Shown here one piece after another: positions 1 through 7,434 of a DNA stretch of 22,112 nt. Both the position numbers and the translations under genes were made by a program. The notes beneath the pieces were generated by a model. It saw only the letters and a list, made by a program, of their open reading frames with translations, was not told the origin of the DNA and searched no databases. Origin of the DNA: CAZOIA01 sp964579675 (GTDB lineage: Bacteria > Planctomycetota > Phycisphaerae > UBA1845 > PWPN01); assembly GCA_964579675.1 (NCBI GenBank), contig CAZOIA010000093.1, positions 1-22,112 on the forward strand. Reading direction: 5' to 3'. The first letter of the stretch is position 1. Every line of letters begins with the position of its first letter.

Positions 1-374
1 CTGGCGCATCCGCAGATACTCCCCTCCCTGACGGTCGGGGTTCGGAAAAGCGAGATGCCGTCCCCTTCTCCGCCCGAAGGTCCCCGCCGGAACTGTCACG
101 CACCCAGGAGCCCGGTCACGCTTGCCGGTACAAGCCTGGCGTTGCAGGCAGGAGCGGGGGGAGATACTTTAGTCCAGATTATTCATGAATGGATTCACCA
201 CGGAGACACAAAGGTCACGGAGAAAAGAAGTTAGGTGAAGCCCTCCCGGACCGAGGCTTCGACAGTGTGTTGGCGGCCTTGTCGGGAACCGAGGCCTCGA
301 TTTCGATTGATCTCATTTATCTTCTCCGTGTCTCCGTGCCTTCGTGGTGAGTAATCCGGGTTAGGTCGTTCGGC
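1..374. other. Non-coding spacer at left edge
   Basis: I see no gene I can support here. Frame 1 of the plus strand is open from the left edge to a TAG at 232-234, but its translation is low-complexity (Pro/Ser/Gly-rich) and runs straight through a repeat element, so I do not call it. A short hairpin-like stretch lies at 26-40 (ccctgacggtcgggg, six base pairs with one G-T pair and a three-base loop). The right half carries the inverted 'cacggag' element listed separately. No convincing promoter for the gene at 375 was found. Confidence 0.5.
195..350. repeat. Degenerate inverted repeat of the 'accacggagacacgg' type
   Basis: The left arm (195-227) begins tcaccacggagacacaaagg and ends near cacggagaaaag. 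The right arm (321-350) reads cttctccgtgtctccgtgcc then ttcgtggtga. Its reverse complement, tcaccacgaaggcacggaga followed by cacggagaag, is an imperfect copy of the left arm. About 95 bases of unrelated sequence separate them. Each arm is itself built of short repeats (cacggag). Similar 'accacggagacacggag' strings are, to my knowledge, dispersed in spacers of several environmental bacterial genomes. Whether this is a mobile miniature element, a folded RNA or inert filler cannot be told from one copy. Confidence 0.6.
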
Positions 375-1253
375 ATGCCGCCGGCAGGTGTGGAATACAT
401 GGGCCAGATCTTTCAGATGGCGCCGGGCTGCGAGTCATTGTTGGCGGCGCATGGCCTGGGTGAGTTGGAGGCGGTCTTCAACTGGCGGGCAGGCGAGCGC
501 CTGGACAAGCCGGGCCTGGAGCAGTGGCGTCAGCGGTGGCGGATCGTCATCCAAGACCCGGACGCGGTCGAGCATACCCTGTATCTCAAACGATTCGAGC
601 GGCCGCCGGTTCGGCGGCAGACCCGCCGCTGGCGCGACGGGCATCCGGGCTTGAGCACGGCCGGCGTCGAATGGGCCAATGCCCGGCAACTCGCCGAGGC
701 GGGGATCTCAGCGGCAGAGCCAATCGCATTTGGCCAGGACATGACCGGTCCCTGGGAGCGTCGCAGCTTCATCCTGCTGCGCCAGGTGCCGGGGGAGTCG
801 CTAGAGCGGTGGCTGCCGGTCCATCTGCCGCCTGCTGATCGTGAGAGCAATTGGACGCGGCGCCGGGCCCGCCTGGATGAGTTGGCCCGATTCGTGGGCG
901 CTTTTCATCGGGCGGGTTTCGCGCACCGTGACCTCTATCTGTCGCATGTTTTTATCCGGCCCGCTTCGGTCGAATCGCACGCCGGCGGCCGGGCCGGAGA
1001 GGAGACGTTCTGTCTGATTGATCTACAGCGAGTGTTTCGGCCAAGATGGCGGCGCCGCCGGTGGGTCGTCAAGGACTTGGCGGCACTGAACTACTCGACG
1101 CCGATAGAACTCCTCGGGAAGCGGGAGCGTCTACGGTTCCTGTGCCGATACGTACGCCGGTGTGGTCGGTTCGCCTCGGCGCGGCGGTTGGCCCGGCTCG
1201 TGGGCGCCAAGACGGCCCGGATGGCCCGACGGACACCGGCGCCGCAAACCTGA
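375..1253 (+). CDS. WaaP/InaA-family lipopolysaccharide kinase-like protein
   Basis: This is probably a kinase that phosphorylates a sugar of the lipopolysaccharide inner core (heptose or Kdo) at the cytoplasmic face. The protein-kinase-like fold is visible: a lysine-containing strand (TLYLKRF, about residues 67-74), the catalytic loop AHRDLYLSH with H184, R185 and D186, and the metal-binding LIDLQRV motif with D216. These are followed by RRRRWVVKDLAALNYST, which closely parallels the E. coli WaaP layout (HRDCYICH, VIDLHR, RRWRDKDL). The 292-residue length is near the family norm. The first ATG is at 375; an ATG at 399 has a better-placed upstream aggtg and may be the true start. It is followed after 58 bases by a WaaG-like glycosyltransferase, which supports an envelope-glycan role. 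The exact substrate is unknown. Confidence 0.85.
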   Translation: MPPAGVEYMGQIFQMAPGCESLLAAHGLGELEAVFNWRAGERLDKPGLEQWRQRWRIVIQDPDAVEHTLYLKRFERPPVRRQTRRWRDGHPGLSTAGVEWANARQLAEAGISAAEPIAFGQDMTGPWERRSFILLRQVPGESLERWLPVHLPPADRESNWTRRRARLDELARFVGAFHRAGFAHRDLYLSHVFIRPASVESHAGGRAGEETFCLIDLQRVFRPRWRRRRWVVKDLAALNYSTPIELLGKRERLRFLCRYVRRCGRFASARRLARLVGAKTARMARRTPAPQT

Positions 1254-1268
1254 TCGCTGGTCGCGGAA

Positions 1269-1310
1269 AGCTGAGCGCTGATAGCTGATAGCTTGTAGCT
1301 GATAGCTGAT
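1269..1310 (+). repeat. Tandem heptamer repeat (agctgat)
   Basis: Six consecutive seven-base units: agctgag, cgctgat, agctgat, agcttgt, agctgat, agctgat. The array fills most of the gap between the kinase stop and the next ATG at 1312, so the position where a ribosome-binding site would sit is made of repeat. The element shares the 13-base string agctgagcgctga with a repeat inside mutS (near 5996-6008). Confidence 0.85.
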
Positions 1311-1311
1311 T

Positions 1312-2508
1312 ATGAACGTTGCCTTGATCATGGAGCGGATCGAGACCTGGCGGGGCGGGGCGGAGACCTCTACGGTCCAGTTTGCCGGTCATCTCTCCCA
1401 GCTCGGCTGCCACGTCAGCATGTTGACCACCTCCCGCTTGCCCTCCACTCCAGCCATGACGATCGTTCCGATCAAGGCCAGAGCACCCTCCCGGACGCTC
1501 AGGACCATGCTGTTCGCCCGGCGGGCGGCGGCGTACGTCCGCGCGCGCCGGTTCGACATCGTCCACTGCATCACGCCTTGCCTGGCCGCGGATGTCTACC
1601 AGCCTCGGGGCGGGACCGTGCCCGAGATGCTGGCCCGCAATCTGGCCATCCGAGGCGATACCCTCCAGCGCGGTTGGAAGCGATTCAACCAGCGGTTGAG
1701 CCCGAAACACCGGGTGGCCGGCCGCTTGGAGCGGCAATTGTTGACCCGCCGCCCGCCGCCCTGGGTGATTGCGATCTCACAATACGTCTGCGACCAGTTG
1801 AGTCGGCACTATAAGTTCGAGGGGACCCGTGTTCGGCTGATTTTCAACGGCGTCGATCCGGATCAGACGCCGGCCGACAAGCGGCGGGCCCATCGCGTCG
1901 AGATCCGGCGCCAATTCGGCCTGGCGGACGACGACCTGATGCTGCTCTGCGTCGCCCACAACTTCAAACTGAAGGGGGTTGGGCAACTCGCCGAAGCGCT
2001 GGCGCGCCGTCCCGGCCGCCTGCCCGATCACACCTGCGCCGTGATCGTGGGACGTGACAACCCCACGCCCTTTGTCAGGCTCGCGGAGCGGCTCGGGGTT
2101 GCGGATCGCATCTTCTTCGCCGGGCCCTCACAGCGGGTCCAGGCGTTTCTCCACGCCGCGGATCTCCTCGTCCATCCGACGTTCTACGATCCGTGCAGCC
2201 GGGTCGTGCTCGAAGCGATGGCGGCCGGTCTGCCGGTGATCACCACCCGATGCAATGGTGCCGCCGAGCGCATCATCGATGGCCGGGAGGGGTACGTCAT
2301 CGACTCGCCACAAGACGTCGATGCCCTGGCGGATCGCATTGAGCGGCTTGCCGACGACGACCATCGCCGGGCGTGTGCCGGGCGAGCACCGCAGGTGGTC
2401 GAAGGGATTTCGATGAGACGGCACGCCGCCGACGTGCTCGCCCTGTACGAGGACATCGTGCGACAGGGCGAGGCGAAGCGAGGCGGCTATCGGTTATCGG
2501 GGGACTGA
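1312..2508 (+). CDS. WaaG-like family 4 glycosyltransferase
   Basis: A GT-B fold, retaining glycosyltransferase of family GT4 that probably adds a sugar to a lipopolysaccharide-type core at the inner membrane. The N-terminal domain opens MNVALIMERI and carries the acceptor-side GGAE motif (residues 15-18). The C-terminal nucleotide-sugar domain has VAHNFKLKG, VIVGRDNP, LGVADRIFFAG, AADLLVHPTFYDP and VVLEAMAAGLPVITT with E301. The first glutamate of the family's E-x7-E motif is an aspartate here (D293). The pattern of blocks resembles E. coli WaaG. The protein is 398 residues, normal for the family. The start at 1312 directly follows a heptamer repeat and has no Shine-Dalgarno sequence. It stops six bases before the plsY start, so the two are probably co-transcribed. 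Confidence 0.9.
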   Translation: MNVALIMERIETWRGGAETSTVQFAGHLSQLGCHVSMLTTSRLPSTPAMTIVPIKARAPSRTLRTMLFARRAAAYVRARRFDIVHCITPCLAADVYQPRGGTVPEMLARNLAIRGDTLQRGWKRFNQRLSPKHRVAGRLERQLLTRRPPPWVIAISQYVCDQLSRHYKFEGTRVRLIFNGVDPDQTPADKRRAHRVEIRRQFGLADDDLMLLCVAHNFKLKGVGQLAEALARRPGRLPDHTCAVIVGRDNPTPFVRLAERLGVADRIFFAGPSQRVQAFLHAADLLVHPTFYDPCSRVVLEAMAAGLPVITTRCNGAAERIIDGREGYVIDSPQDVDALADRIERLADDDHRRACAGRAPQVVEGISMRRHAADVLALYEDIVRQGEAKRGGYRLSGD

Positions 2509-2513
2509 CGCTC

Positions 2514-3221
2514 ATGCCTTCAGAACTGCAGCCATGGTTGGTCGGTGCGATTTTCCTGGTCGGGGCGTATCTTTGCGGGGCAATTCCGTTCGGGCTGCTG
2601 GCGGGTTGGCTCAGGGGTGTGGACATCCGGACTCGGGGCAGCGGGAACATCGGCGCCACCAACGCGGGCCGCGTTTTGGGCAAGCCGTTCGGCGCCCTGG
2701 TGTTTGCCCTCGACGTGCTTAAAGGGCTGGTCCCGGTGACCGCGTGTGGGTATCTCCTTAGCCGCCCGGATTCCCCGTGGGGCCGGCCCGGCGTGGACGC
2801 CACCGCGTGCCTGTTCTGGATCGCGGTTGCCGCCGCCTGCGTTCTTGGCCACATGTTCCCTGTTTACCTGGGGTTCAAGGGCGGCAAGGGTGTGGCAACC
2901 TCGCTGGGCGTGCTGTTGGGGATCTATCCTTACTACACCTTAGCGGGACTGATCTCTTTGGGCTTATGGGTCCTTGTCACCCTGGTGACCCGATACGTCT
3001 CGGTCGGATCGATGACGGCGGCGGTGGCGTTTCCGATAGTCTTTGCCGCAGTGGCCAGTGCCCACCGCCAGGCGTGGGGGGCGGGGCGGCAATTGTGGCC
3101 GCTGCACCTGTTCGGTATTGTTGTCGCCGCACTGGTGGTGTATCGTCATCGTAGTAATCTGGGCCGACTGATCGAGGGAGTCGAGCCACGGATTGGCGCC
3201 TCACGCGACGAGGGAAACTGA
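2514..3221 (+). CDS. plsY: Glycerol-3-phosphate acyltransferase PlsY
   Basis: An integral inner-membrane enzyme that transfers an acyl group from acyl phosphate to glycerol-3-phosphate, the first step of phospholipid synthesis. The family motifs are intact: GSGNIGATNAGRVLG (residues 42-56), a following DVLKG (67-71), and LGHMFPVYLGFKGGKG (111-126). Several hydrophobic helices surround them. At 235 residues it is slightly longer than typical (about 200). I chose ATG 2514 because the membrane-embedded N-terminus begins there. An upstream in-frame ATG at 2373 lies inside the glycosyltransferase gene and would add unrelated sequence. There is a five-base gap from the upstream gene and about 97 bases to the isomerase gene. 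Phospholipid and lipopolysaccharide functions are therefore adjacent. Confidence 0.95.
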   Translation: MPSELQPWLVGAIFLVGAYLCGAIPFGLLAGWLRGVDIRTRGSGNIGATNAGRVLGKPFGALVFALDVLKGLVPVTACGYLLSRPDSPWGRPGVDATACLFWIAVAAACVLGHMFPVYLGFKGGKGVATSLGVLLGIYPYYTLAGLISLGLWVLVTLVTRYVSVGSMTAAVAFPIVFAAVASAHRQAWGAGRQLWPLHLFGIVVAALVVYRHRSNLGRLIEGVEPRIGASRDEGN

Positions 3222-3318
3222 CCGAAGAACAGCGGTGGGCCGGTCTGCTTGCCGGGATGCCTTCCGGGCTCGGCAGGCGGGACCTTATGGTTATTGTGCG
3301 GTGAGGAGTATGGCAAAG

Positions 3319-4434
3319 ATGAGATCCAGGTTTGTACTGTGCGGCGGGGTATTGCTCATGTGGGTCGCCGCGAGGGCCGAGGTTGCCGAGAAGGCGGAGG
3401 ATCCGCCACCTCCTGCCAGCTCGCCGGCGACCGCGCCGGGCGGGGCGGCTGCCACTCAGCCGGCCTCGGAAATCGTGCTGGTTCGCATCGGCGACAAGGC
3501 TGTTGTCACCCAGGCGGAGTTCGACAGAGAGCTACGCGCGATCCCTCCGGAGAGATTGCACCTGGCTATGGTAAGAAACATCGTGGCCCGAATGGCCGAG
3601 AAGAAGCTCTTCCTGCTCTACATCGAGAATCATCCGGACCTGGTCACGGATGAGGACCTCGAGGCCGAGTTCGAGAGAACCATGAAACAAGGGAAGCTGA
3701 AGACCCGCGAGGAGCTTGAACAGAGGCTCCTCGCAAGAGGTATGACCTTCGCCGAGTTTCGAGAACGCAACGTTCTGCTGGTGGCCAGGAACAAGCTTGC
3801 CCGGCGGGGAGTCGAGATGGGCAAGGACGAGGAGTCCCTGAAGAAGATGTACGAGGCTAACCCGGACCACTTCAATGGTGCCCGGGTGACCGCCAAACAC
3901 ATCCTGATCAGCGTCCCCGTTTACGCCACGCCGGCCCAGCGCGAGGAGGCCCGCGCGCAAATCACCAGGATCCACGACGACCTGGTTTCGGGCAAGCGGA
4001 CCTGGGATGAATGTGTGCAGGAAAGCCACTGCACTACGAGGTCCGGTGGGGGTCTGATCGGGGACATTCCGCGCTATCTCCGCTTTGCTGAGCCGGTGGC
4101 CAAAGCGGCCTGGTCTCTCGAGGTGGGCGAGCTGAGTGGCGTCGTCGAGAGCCAATTGGGGCTTCACGTCGTCAAGGTGATCGGCCGGAAGCCGCCCTAC
4201 CGCGACTTCGATAATAAACGGACCAAGCTGGACATGAGGGCCCTGCTCCAGAAGCAGCCTTACGCCGACGCCATCAAGGAGATGCGCAAGAAGTATCCGG
4301 TTGTCGGCGTCCAGCCTCCCAGACTGCCGCCGATACCGGAGGCACCGGCGCGGCGCCCGGTCCGGAAAGTACCGACGTGGCGCCCGGTCCCGGGGACGAA
4401 GCCCGCTTTGAGGCCGCACGGATCCGGTCCGTGA
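3319..4434 (+). CDS. Secreted parvulin-type peptidyl-prolyl isomerase (SurA/PrsA-like)
   Basis: A periplasmic folding chaperone candidate. From ATG 3319 the protein has 371 residues. A signal peptide (MRSRFVLCGGVLLMWVAARA, cleavage probably after residue 20) is followed by a Pro/Ala-rich linker (29-50). A SurA-N-like helical region (about 60-185) and one rotamase domain (about 190-295) follow, the latter with AKHILI (H194), GGGLIGDIPRY and GLHVVKVIGRK. The tail (from about 325) is Pro/Arg-rich. A gaggag at 3303-3308 is ten bases before ATG 3319 but only one base before ATG 3310, so 3319 is preferred; 3310 would add three residues. A longer in-frame opening from 3193 overlaps plsY and lacks signal-peptide character. 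It ends 17 bases from the convergent mutS stop with no visible terminator between them. Confidence 0.85.
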   Translation: MRSRFVLCGGVLLMWVAARAEVAEKAEDPPPPASSPATAPGGAAATQPASEIVLVRIGDKAVVTQAEFDRELRAIPPERLHLAMVRNIVARMAEKKLFLLYIENHPDLVTDEDLEAEFERTMKQGKLKTREELEQRLLARGMTFAEFRERNVLLVARNKLARRGVEMGKDEESLKKMYEANPDHFNGARVTAKHILISVPVYATPAQREEARAQITRIHDDLVSGKRTWDECVQESHCTTRSGGGLIGDIPRYLRFAEPVAKAAWSLEVGELSGVVESQLGLHVVKVIGRKPPYRDFDNKRTKLDMRALLQKQPYADAIKEMRKKYPVVGVQPPRLPPIPEAPARRPVRKVPTWRPVPGTKPALRPHGSGP

Positions 4435-4451
4435 TCGCCGGCGGGAGGAAC

Positions 4452-7274
4452 TCAACGCCTGCCAAGCCGCTTCTGCCAGCGGTCGATCGCCCGCAACGCC
4501 TCAATGGGCGTAAGCCGGTCGGGATCCAAGCGGTGAATCTCCTCGATGACCTCGTCGGCAGGCTCGGCGAACAGCAGGAGCTGGTCGTCCTTTTTCGTTC
4601 GGCGGGCGGCCCGTTTGGGAGCCCGGCGGGTCGCGGTGAAGCCGGATTCCATCTCGGCCAGTAGTTCCTCGCTGCGGGAAATGACCTCGGGGCCGATGCC
4701 CGCCAGCCTGGCCACGTGGACCCCGTAGCTCCGGTCCGTCCCCCCGCGGACAATGCGATGCAGGAAGACGACCTCGTCCTGCCACTCCCTGACCGCTACG
4801 TTGTAGTTGGCCACGCCGGCAAGGTAATTCTCGAGCTCGGTCAGCTCGTGGTAATGCGTGGCGAACAAGGCCCGGCAGCCGATCCTCGTGACCAGTTGCT
4901 CGGCAATGGCCCAGGCCAGCGACAGGCCGTCGAACGTGCTGGTTCCCCGGCCCAGCTCATCGATGATCACCAGGCTGCGGCCGGTGGCGTTGTTGAGGAT
5001 GTTGGCGGCCTCGGTCATTTCTACCATGAAGGTGGATTGCCCGCGGGCTATTTCGTCGGAGGCGCCGACCCGGGCGAAGATGCGGTCCACCGGGGCAAAA
5101 CGCATCGACGCCGCCGGCACGTAACTGCCGGTCTGGGCCAACAGGGTGAGCAGCGCGACCTGGCGGATGTAGGTACTCTTCCCGGCCATGTTAGGCCCGG
5201 TAAGGATGACCAGCGTCTCTTCGTTTGGCCCTTTCCCCGGGTCCTGGTCGCCCCCTACTTCCTTCCGGTCCTCGCCCAGGTGACAGTCGTTGGGGACGAA
5301 CTTCTCCGCCAGCGTCTGCTCGAGCACGGGGTGGCGGCCGTCGGTGATCTGCAGCACTCGCCCCTCCACGATCTCGGGCCGGACATACCGCCGCTCATCC
5401 GCCAGGTGGGCCAACCCGGCGATGACGTCGATATCAGCGGCAGCCGACGCAATCCCCTGCAGGGCGGGTATCCGCTCGACCGCGCGCTGACGGATCACCT
5501 CGAACAGCTCAAACTCGCGGGCGATGGCCCGATCGCGGGCGGTCAGGACCTCGGTCTCATACTTCTTGAGTTCATCGGTGATGTACCGCTCGGCGTTCTT
5601 GAGCGTCTGCTTGCGGACGTAATCGGGCGGCACACGCTCCGCGCGGGTGTGGGTGACCTCGATGTAATAGCCGAACACCTGGTTGTAGCCGACCTTCAAC
5701 GAAGGGATGCCCGTCCGCTTGATTTCGCGGGCCTGGTAGTCGGTCAGCCATTGACGCCCGTCCCTTCCCACCGCGCGGAGCCGATCCAGCTCCTCGTCGT
5801 AACCAGCCGCGATAATGCCGCCCTCGTTCAGCGCCAGCGGCGCGCCCGGGTCCAACGCGGTGGTCAGGAACCCGGCGAGATCGCGCTCGCCCCTCAGCAG
5901 GTCGCGTCGTTCCGCGAGGAACGGAGCCAATCCATCACCGGCAACCGGGCCGACCTGGCTCGCTGAGCCCTGAAACCCGGACTCTGAACGCTTTGAGCTG
6001 AGCGCTGAACCCGCTGAACCGAGGTCCGAACACTGAGCGCCTGCGAGTTGATCCAAAAGGCCGGCGGTTTCCTCGACGGTGCTGAGCGTGTTGCCCAGGG
6101 CCACCAGGTCGCGGGGCGATGCCCGTCCGACGCCCAGGCGGGCGGTGATCCGCTCGATATCCGACAGCTTGCCCAGTTTGCTGCGGATGACGGTCAGTTG
6201 ACGGGGGTCGGCCAACAGGTCTGCGATGGCGTCCTGACGCCGGTGAATGCCGGCCGGATCGCGCAGGGGCCCCGACAGCCAGCGGCGCAGGCAGCGCGCC
6301 CCCATCGGACTGGACGTGCGGTCAACTGCGCGCAGCACGGTCCCAGCCGTCGAGCCGCTACGAATCGTCCGCTCGACCTCCAGCGATCGCCACGTCGATT
6401 GATCGATCCAGACGAAGTCGTGCGGGTTGCGGCGGGAAAGCTTGACGATGTGGCTCAAGACGCCTTTTTGCGTCTCGGCCAGGTAGTCGATGATGACCGC
6501 GGCCGCACAGAGCGACGCGTCGATGCGGTCAAAGCCGAATCCCTCCAGCGTGGCGACCCCGAAGTGCCTGCGCAACCGCTCGTCGGCCTGGTACGGATCG
6601 AACAGGTGCCCGGGGCGGCGGGTAATCAGCAATGACGGGATCATCGGGTTCTCACCGGTCAGTTCGCCAATCACCGCCGACAAGGGGTCCCCGGCATCGA
6701 TGGGCGTCTCGGGCAGAAGCAGCTCTGCTGGCGCGAGCCTGACCAACACGTCCAGGAGATCCCTCTCACCGGTGGATTGCACGCAGAACGCCCCGGTGCT
6801 CAGCTCGACAAACGCCAGCCCGACCTCGCCGGCCCGGCGGCAGACGCACGCCAGGTAGTTGTCCGCGCCTTGCTCGAGCAATGCGTCGTCGGTCAGCGTG
6901 CCCGGCGTGACGATCCGCACGACCTCACGCTTCACGACGCCCTTGGCCAGTTTGGGATCTTCGACCTGTTCGCTGATCGCGACCTTGAACCCCGCGTGAA
7001 CGAGCTTGGTGAGATAGGATTCAAGGGCGTGGTGGGGAATGCCGGCCAGCGGGATGCTGGCACCGCCCTTATCCCTGCCCCGGCTGGTCAGGGCGATTCC
7101 GAGCACCCGGGCCGCCGTTTCCGCGTCCTCGTAGAACGTCTCGTAGAAATCGCCCATCCGAAACAGGAGCAGGGCGTCGGGCGAGGCCGCCTTCTGCTCC
7201 ATGTACTGACGCATCGCCGGCGTGAGGTTATCGCCGCGGGTGTTGCCCTGGGACTTGGATCGGCTGGGGGTCAT
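4452..7274 (-). CDS. mutS: DNA mismatch repair ATPase MutS
   Basis: Recognises mismatches and starts repair in the cytoplasm. The full domain series is visible. The mismatch-reading GDFYETF motif gives the Phe-x-Glu pair F43/E45. Lever and clamp domains (about 290-620) follow, then Walker A GPNMAGKST (693-701), Walker B LVIIDELGRGTST with D772/E773, and FATHYHE. The C-terminal LDPDRLTPIEALRAIDR resembles the MutS tetramerisation tail. At 940 residues it is longer than E. coli MutS (853), partly because of a Ser/Ala/Gly-rich insert at 413-448 encoded by repeat-like DNA and a charged insert at about 668-687 just before Walker A. The start at 7274 lies 14 bases after the -10 box of a good minus-strand promoter. 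Confidence 0.98.
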   Translation of the reverse strand: MTPSRSKSQGNTRGDNLTPAMRQYMEQKAASPDALLLFRMGDFYETFYEDAETAARVLGIALTSRGRDKGGASIPLAGIPHHALESYLTKLVHAGFKVAISEQVEDPKLAKGVVKREVVRIVTPGTLTDDALLEQGADNYLACVCRRAGEVGLAFVELSTGAFCVQSTGERDLLDVLVRLAPAELLLPETPIDAGDPLSAVIGELTGENPMIPSLLITRRPGHLFDPYQADERLRRHFGVATLEGFGFDRIDASLCAAAVIIDYLAETQKGVLSHIVKLSRRNPHDFVWIDQSTWRSLEVERTIRSGSTAGTVLRAVDRTSSPMGARCLRRWLSGPLRDPAGIHRRQDAIADLLADPRQLTVIRSKLGKLSDIERITARLGVGRASPRDLVALGNTLSTVEETAGLLDQLAGAQCSDLGSAGSALSSKRSESGFQGSASQVGPVAGDGLAPFLAERRDLLRGERDLAGFLTTALDPGAPLALNEGGIIAAGYDEELDRLRAVGRDGRQWLTDYQAREIKRTGIPSLKVGYNQVFGYYIEVTHTRAERVPPDYVRKQTLKNAERYITDELKKYETEVLTARDRAIAREFELFEVIRQRAVERIPALQGIASAAADIDVIAGLAHLADERRYVRPEIVEGRVLQITDGRHPVLEQTLAEKFVPNDCHLGEDRKEVGGDQDPGKGPNEETLVILTGPNMAGKSTYIRQVALLTLLAQTGSYVPAASMRFAPVDRIFARVGASDEIARGQSTFMVEMTEAANILNNATGRSLVIIDELGRGTSTFDGLSLAWAIAEQLVTRIGCRALFATHYHELTELENYLAGVANYNVAVREWQDEVVFLHRIVRGGTDRSYGVHVARLAGIGPEVISRSEELLAEMESGFTATRRAPKRAARRTKKDDQLLLFAEPADEVIEEIHRLDPDRLTPIEALRAIDRWQKRLGRR
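5957..6039 (-). repeat. Repeat-like insert inside mutS
   Basis: On the coding strand the stretch is made of loosely repeated ggttcagcg/gctcag/cgttcagag units. On the plus strand it reads as ctgagc/ctgaac/ctgaacg strings, including gagctgagcgctgaac. It shares the 13-base agctgagcgctga with the heptamer repeat at 1269-1281. It encodes low-complexity residues from about 413 to 439, between two helices of the MutS lever region where other MutS proteins have only a short link. This looks like a dispersed spacer repeat captured in frame. Confidence 0.6.
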
Positions 7275-7288
7275 GGTCTCCGCCGGCC

Positions 7289-7317
7289 AATGTACGGCAT
7301 CGGGGTCGGCTTCTCAA
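7289..7317 (-). promoter_or_regulatory. Sigma-70-type promoter of mutS
   Basis: Reading the minus strand, TTGAGA (7317-7312; five of six to TTGACA) is followed after exactly 17 bases by TACATT (7294-7289; four of six to TATAAT). The expected start of transcription is near 7282, giving a leader of only about eight bases before ATG 7274. Confidence 0.6.
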
Positions 7318-7398
7318 TCGAGCCGGGCGATTCCTTCGCCCGCGGGATCGCAACGTCACCGGGGCCCATGTGTGAATCGACGCTACACGATGCTGGAA

Positions 7399-7426
7399 TT
7401 GTACCGCCCAACGCTTCACTTATAAT
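7399..7426 (+). promoter_or_regulatory. Promoter of the Nramp-like gene, near-leaderless
   Basis: A perfect TATAAT at 7421-7426 has a weak TTGTAC (7399-7404) 16 bases upstream. Only eight bases separate the -10 box from ATG 7435, so the predicted transcript start (about 7433) leaves one or two bases of leader. There is no Shine-Dalgarno sequence, in keeping with a leaderless message. Confidence 0.55.
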
Positions 7427-7434
7427 CCACCCGA

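Noticed and set aside
1..234. Plus-strand frame open from the left edge to TAG at 232
   Set aside because: The translation is Pro/Ser/Gly-rich without any recognisable motif and passes through the 'cacggag' repeat; long open frames by chance are common at this GC content.
2373..2513. Upstream extension of plsY
   Set aside because: It overlaps the glycosyltransferase gene and adds a charged stretch that does not belong to PlsY; ATG 2514 starts the membrane protein properly.
4716..5966. 416-codon plus-strand open frame
   Set aside because: It lies wholly antisense to the conserved mutS coding region and has no recognisable domains.
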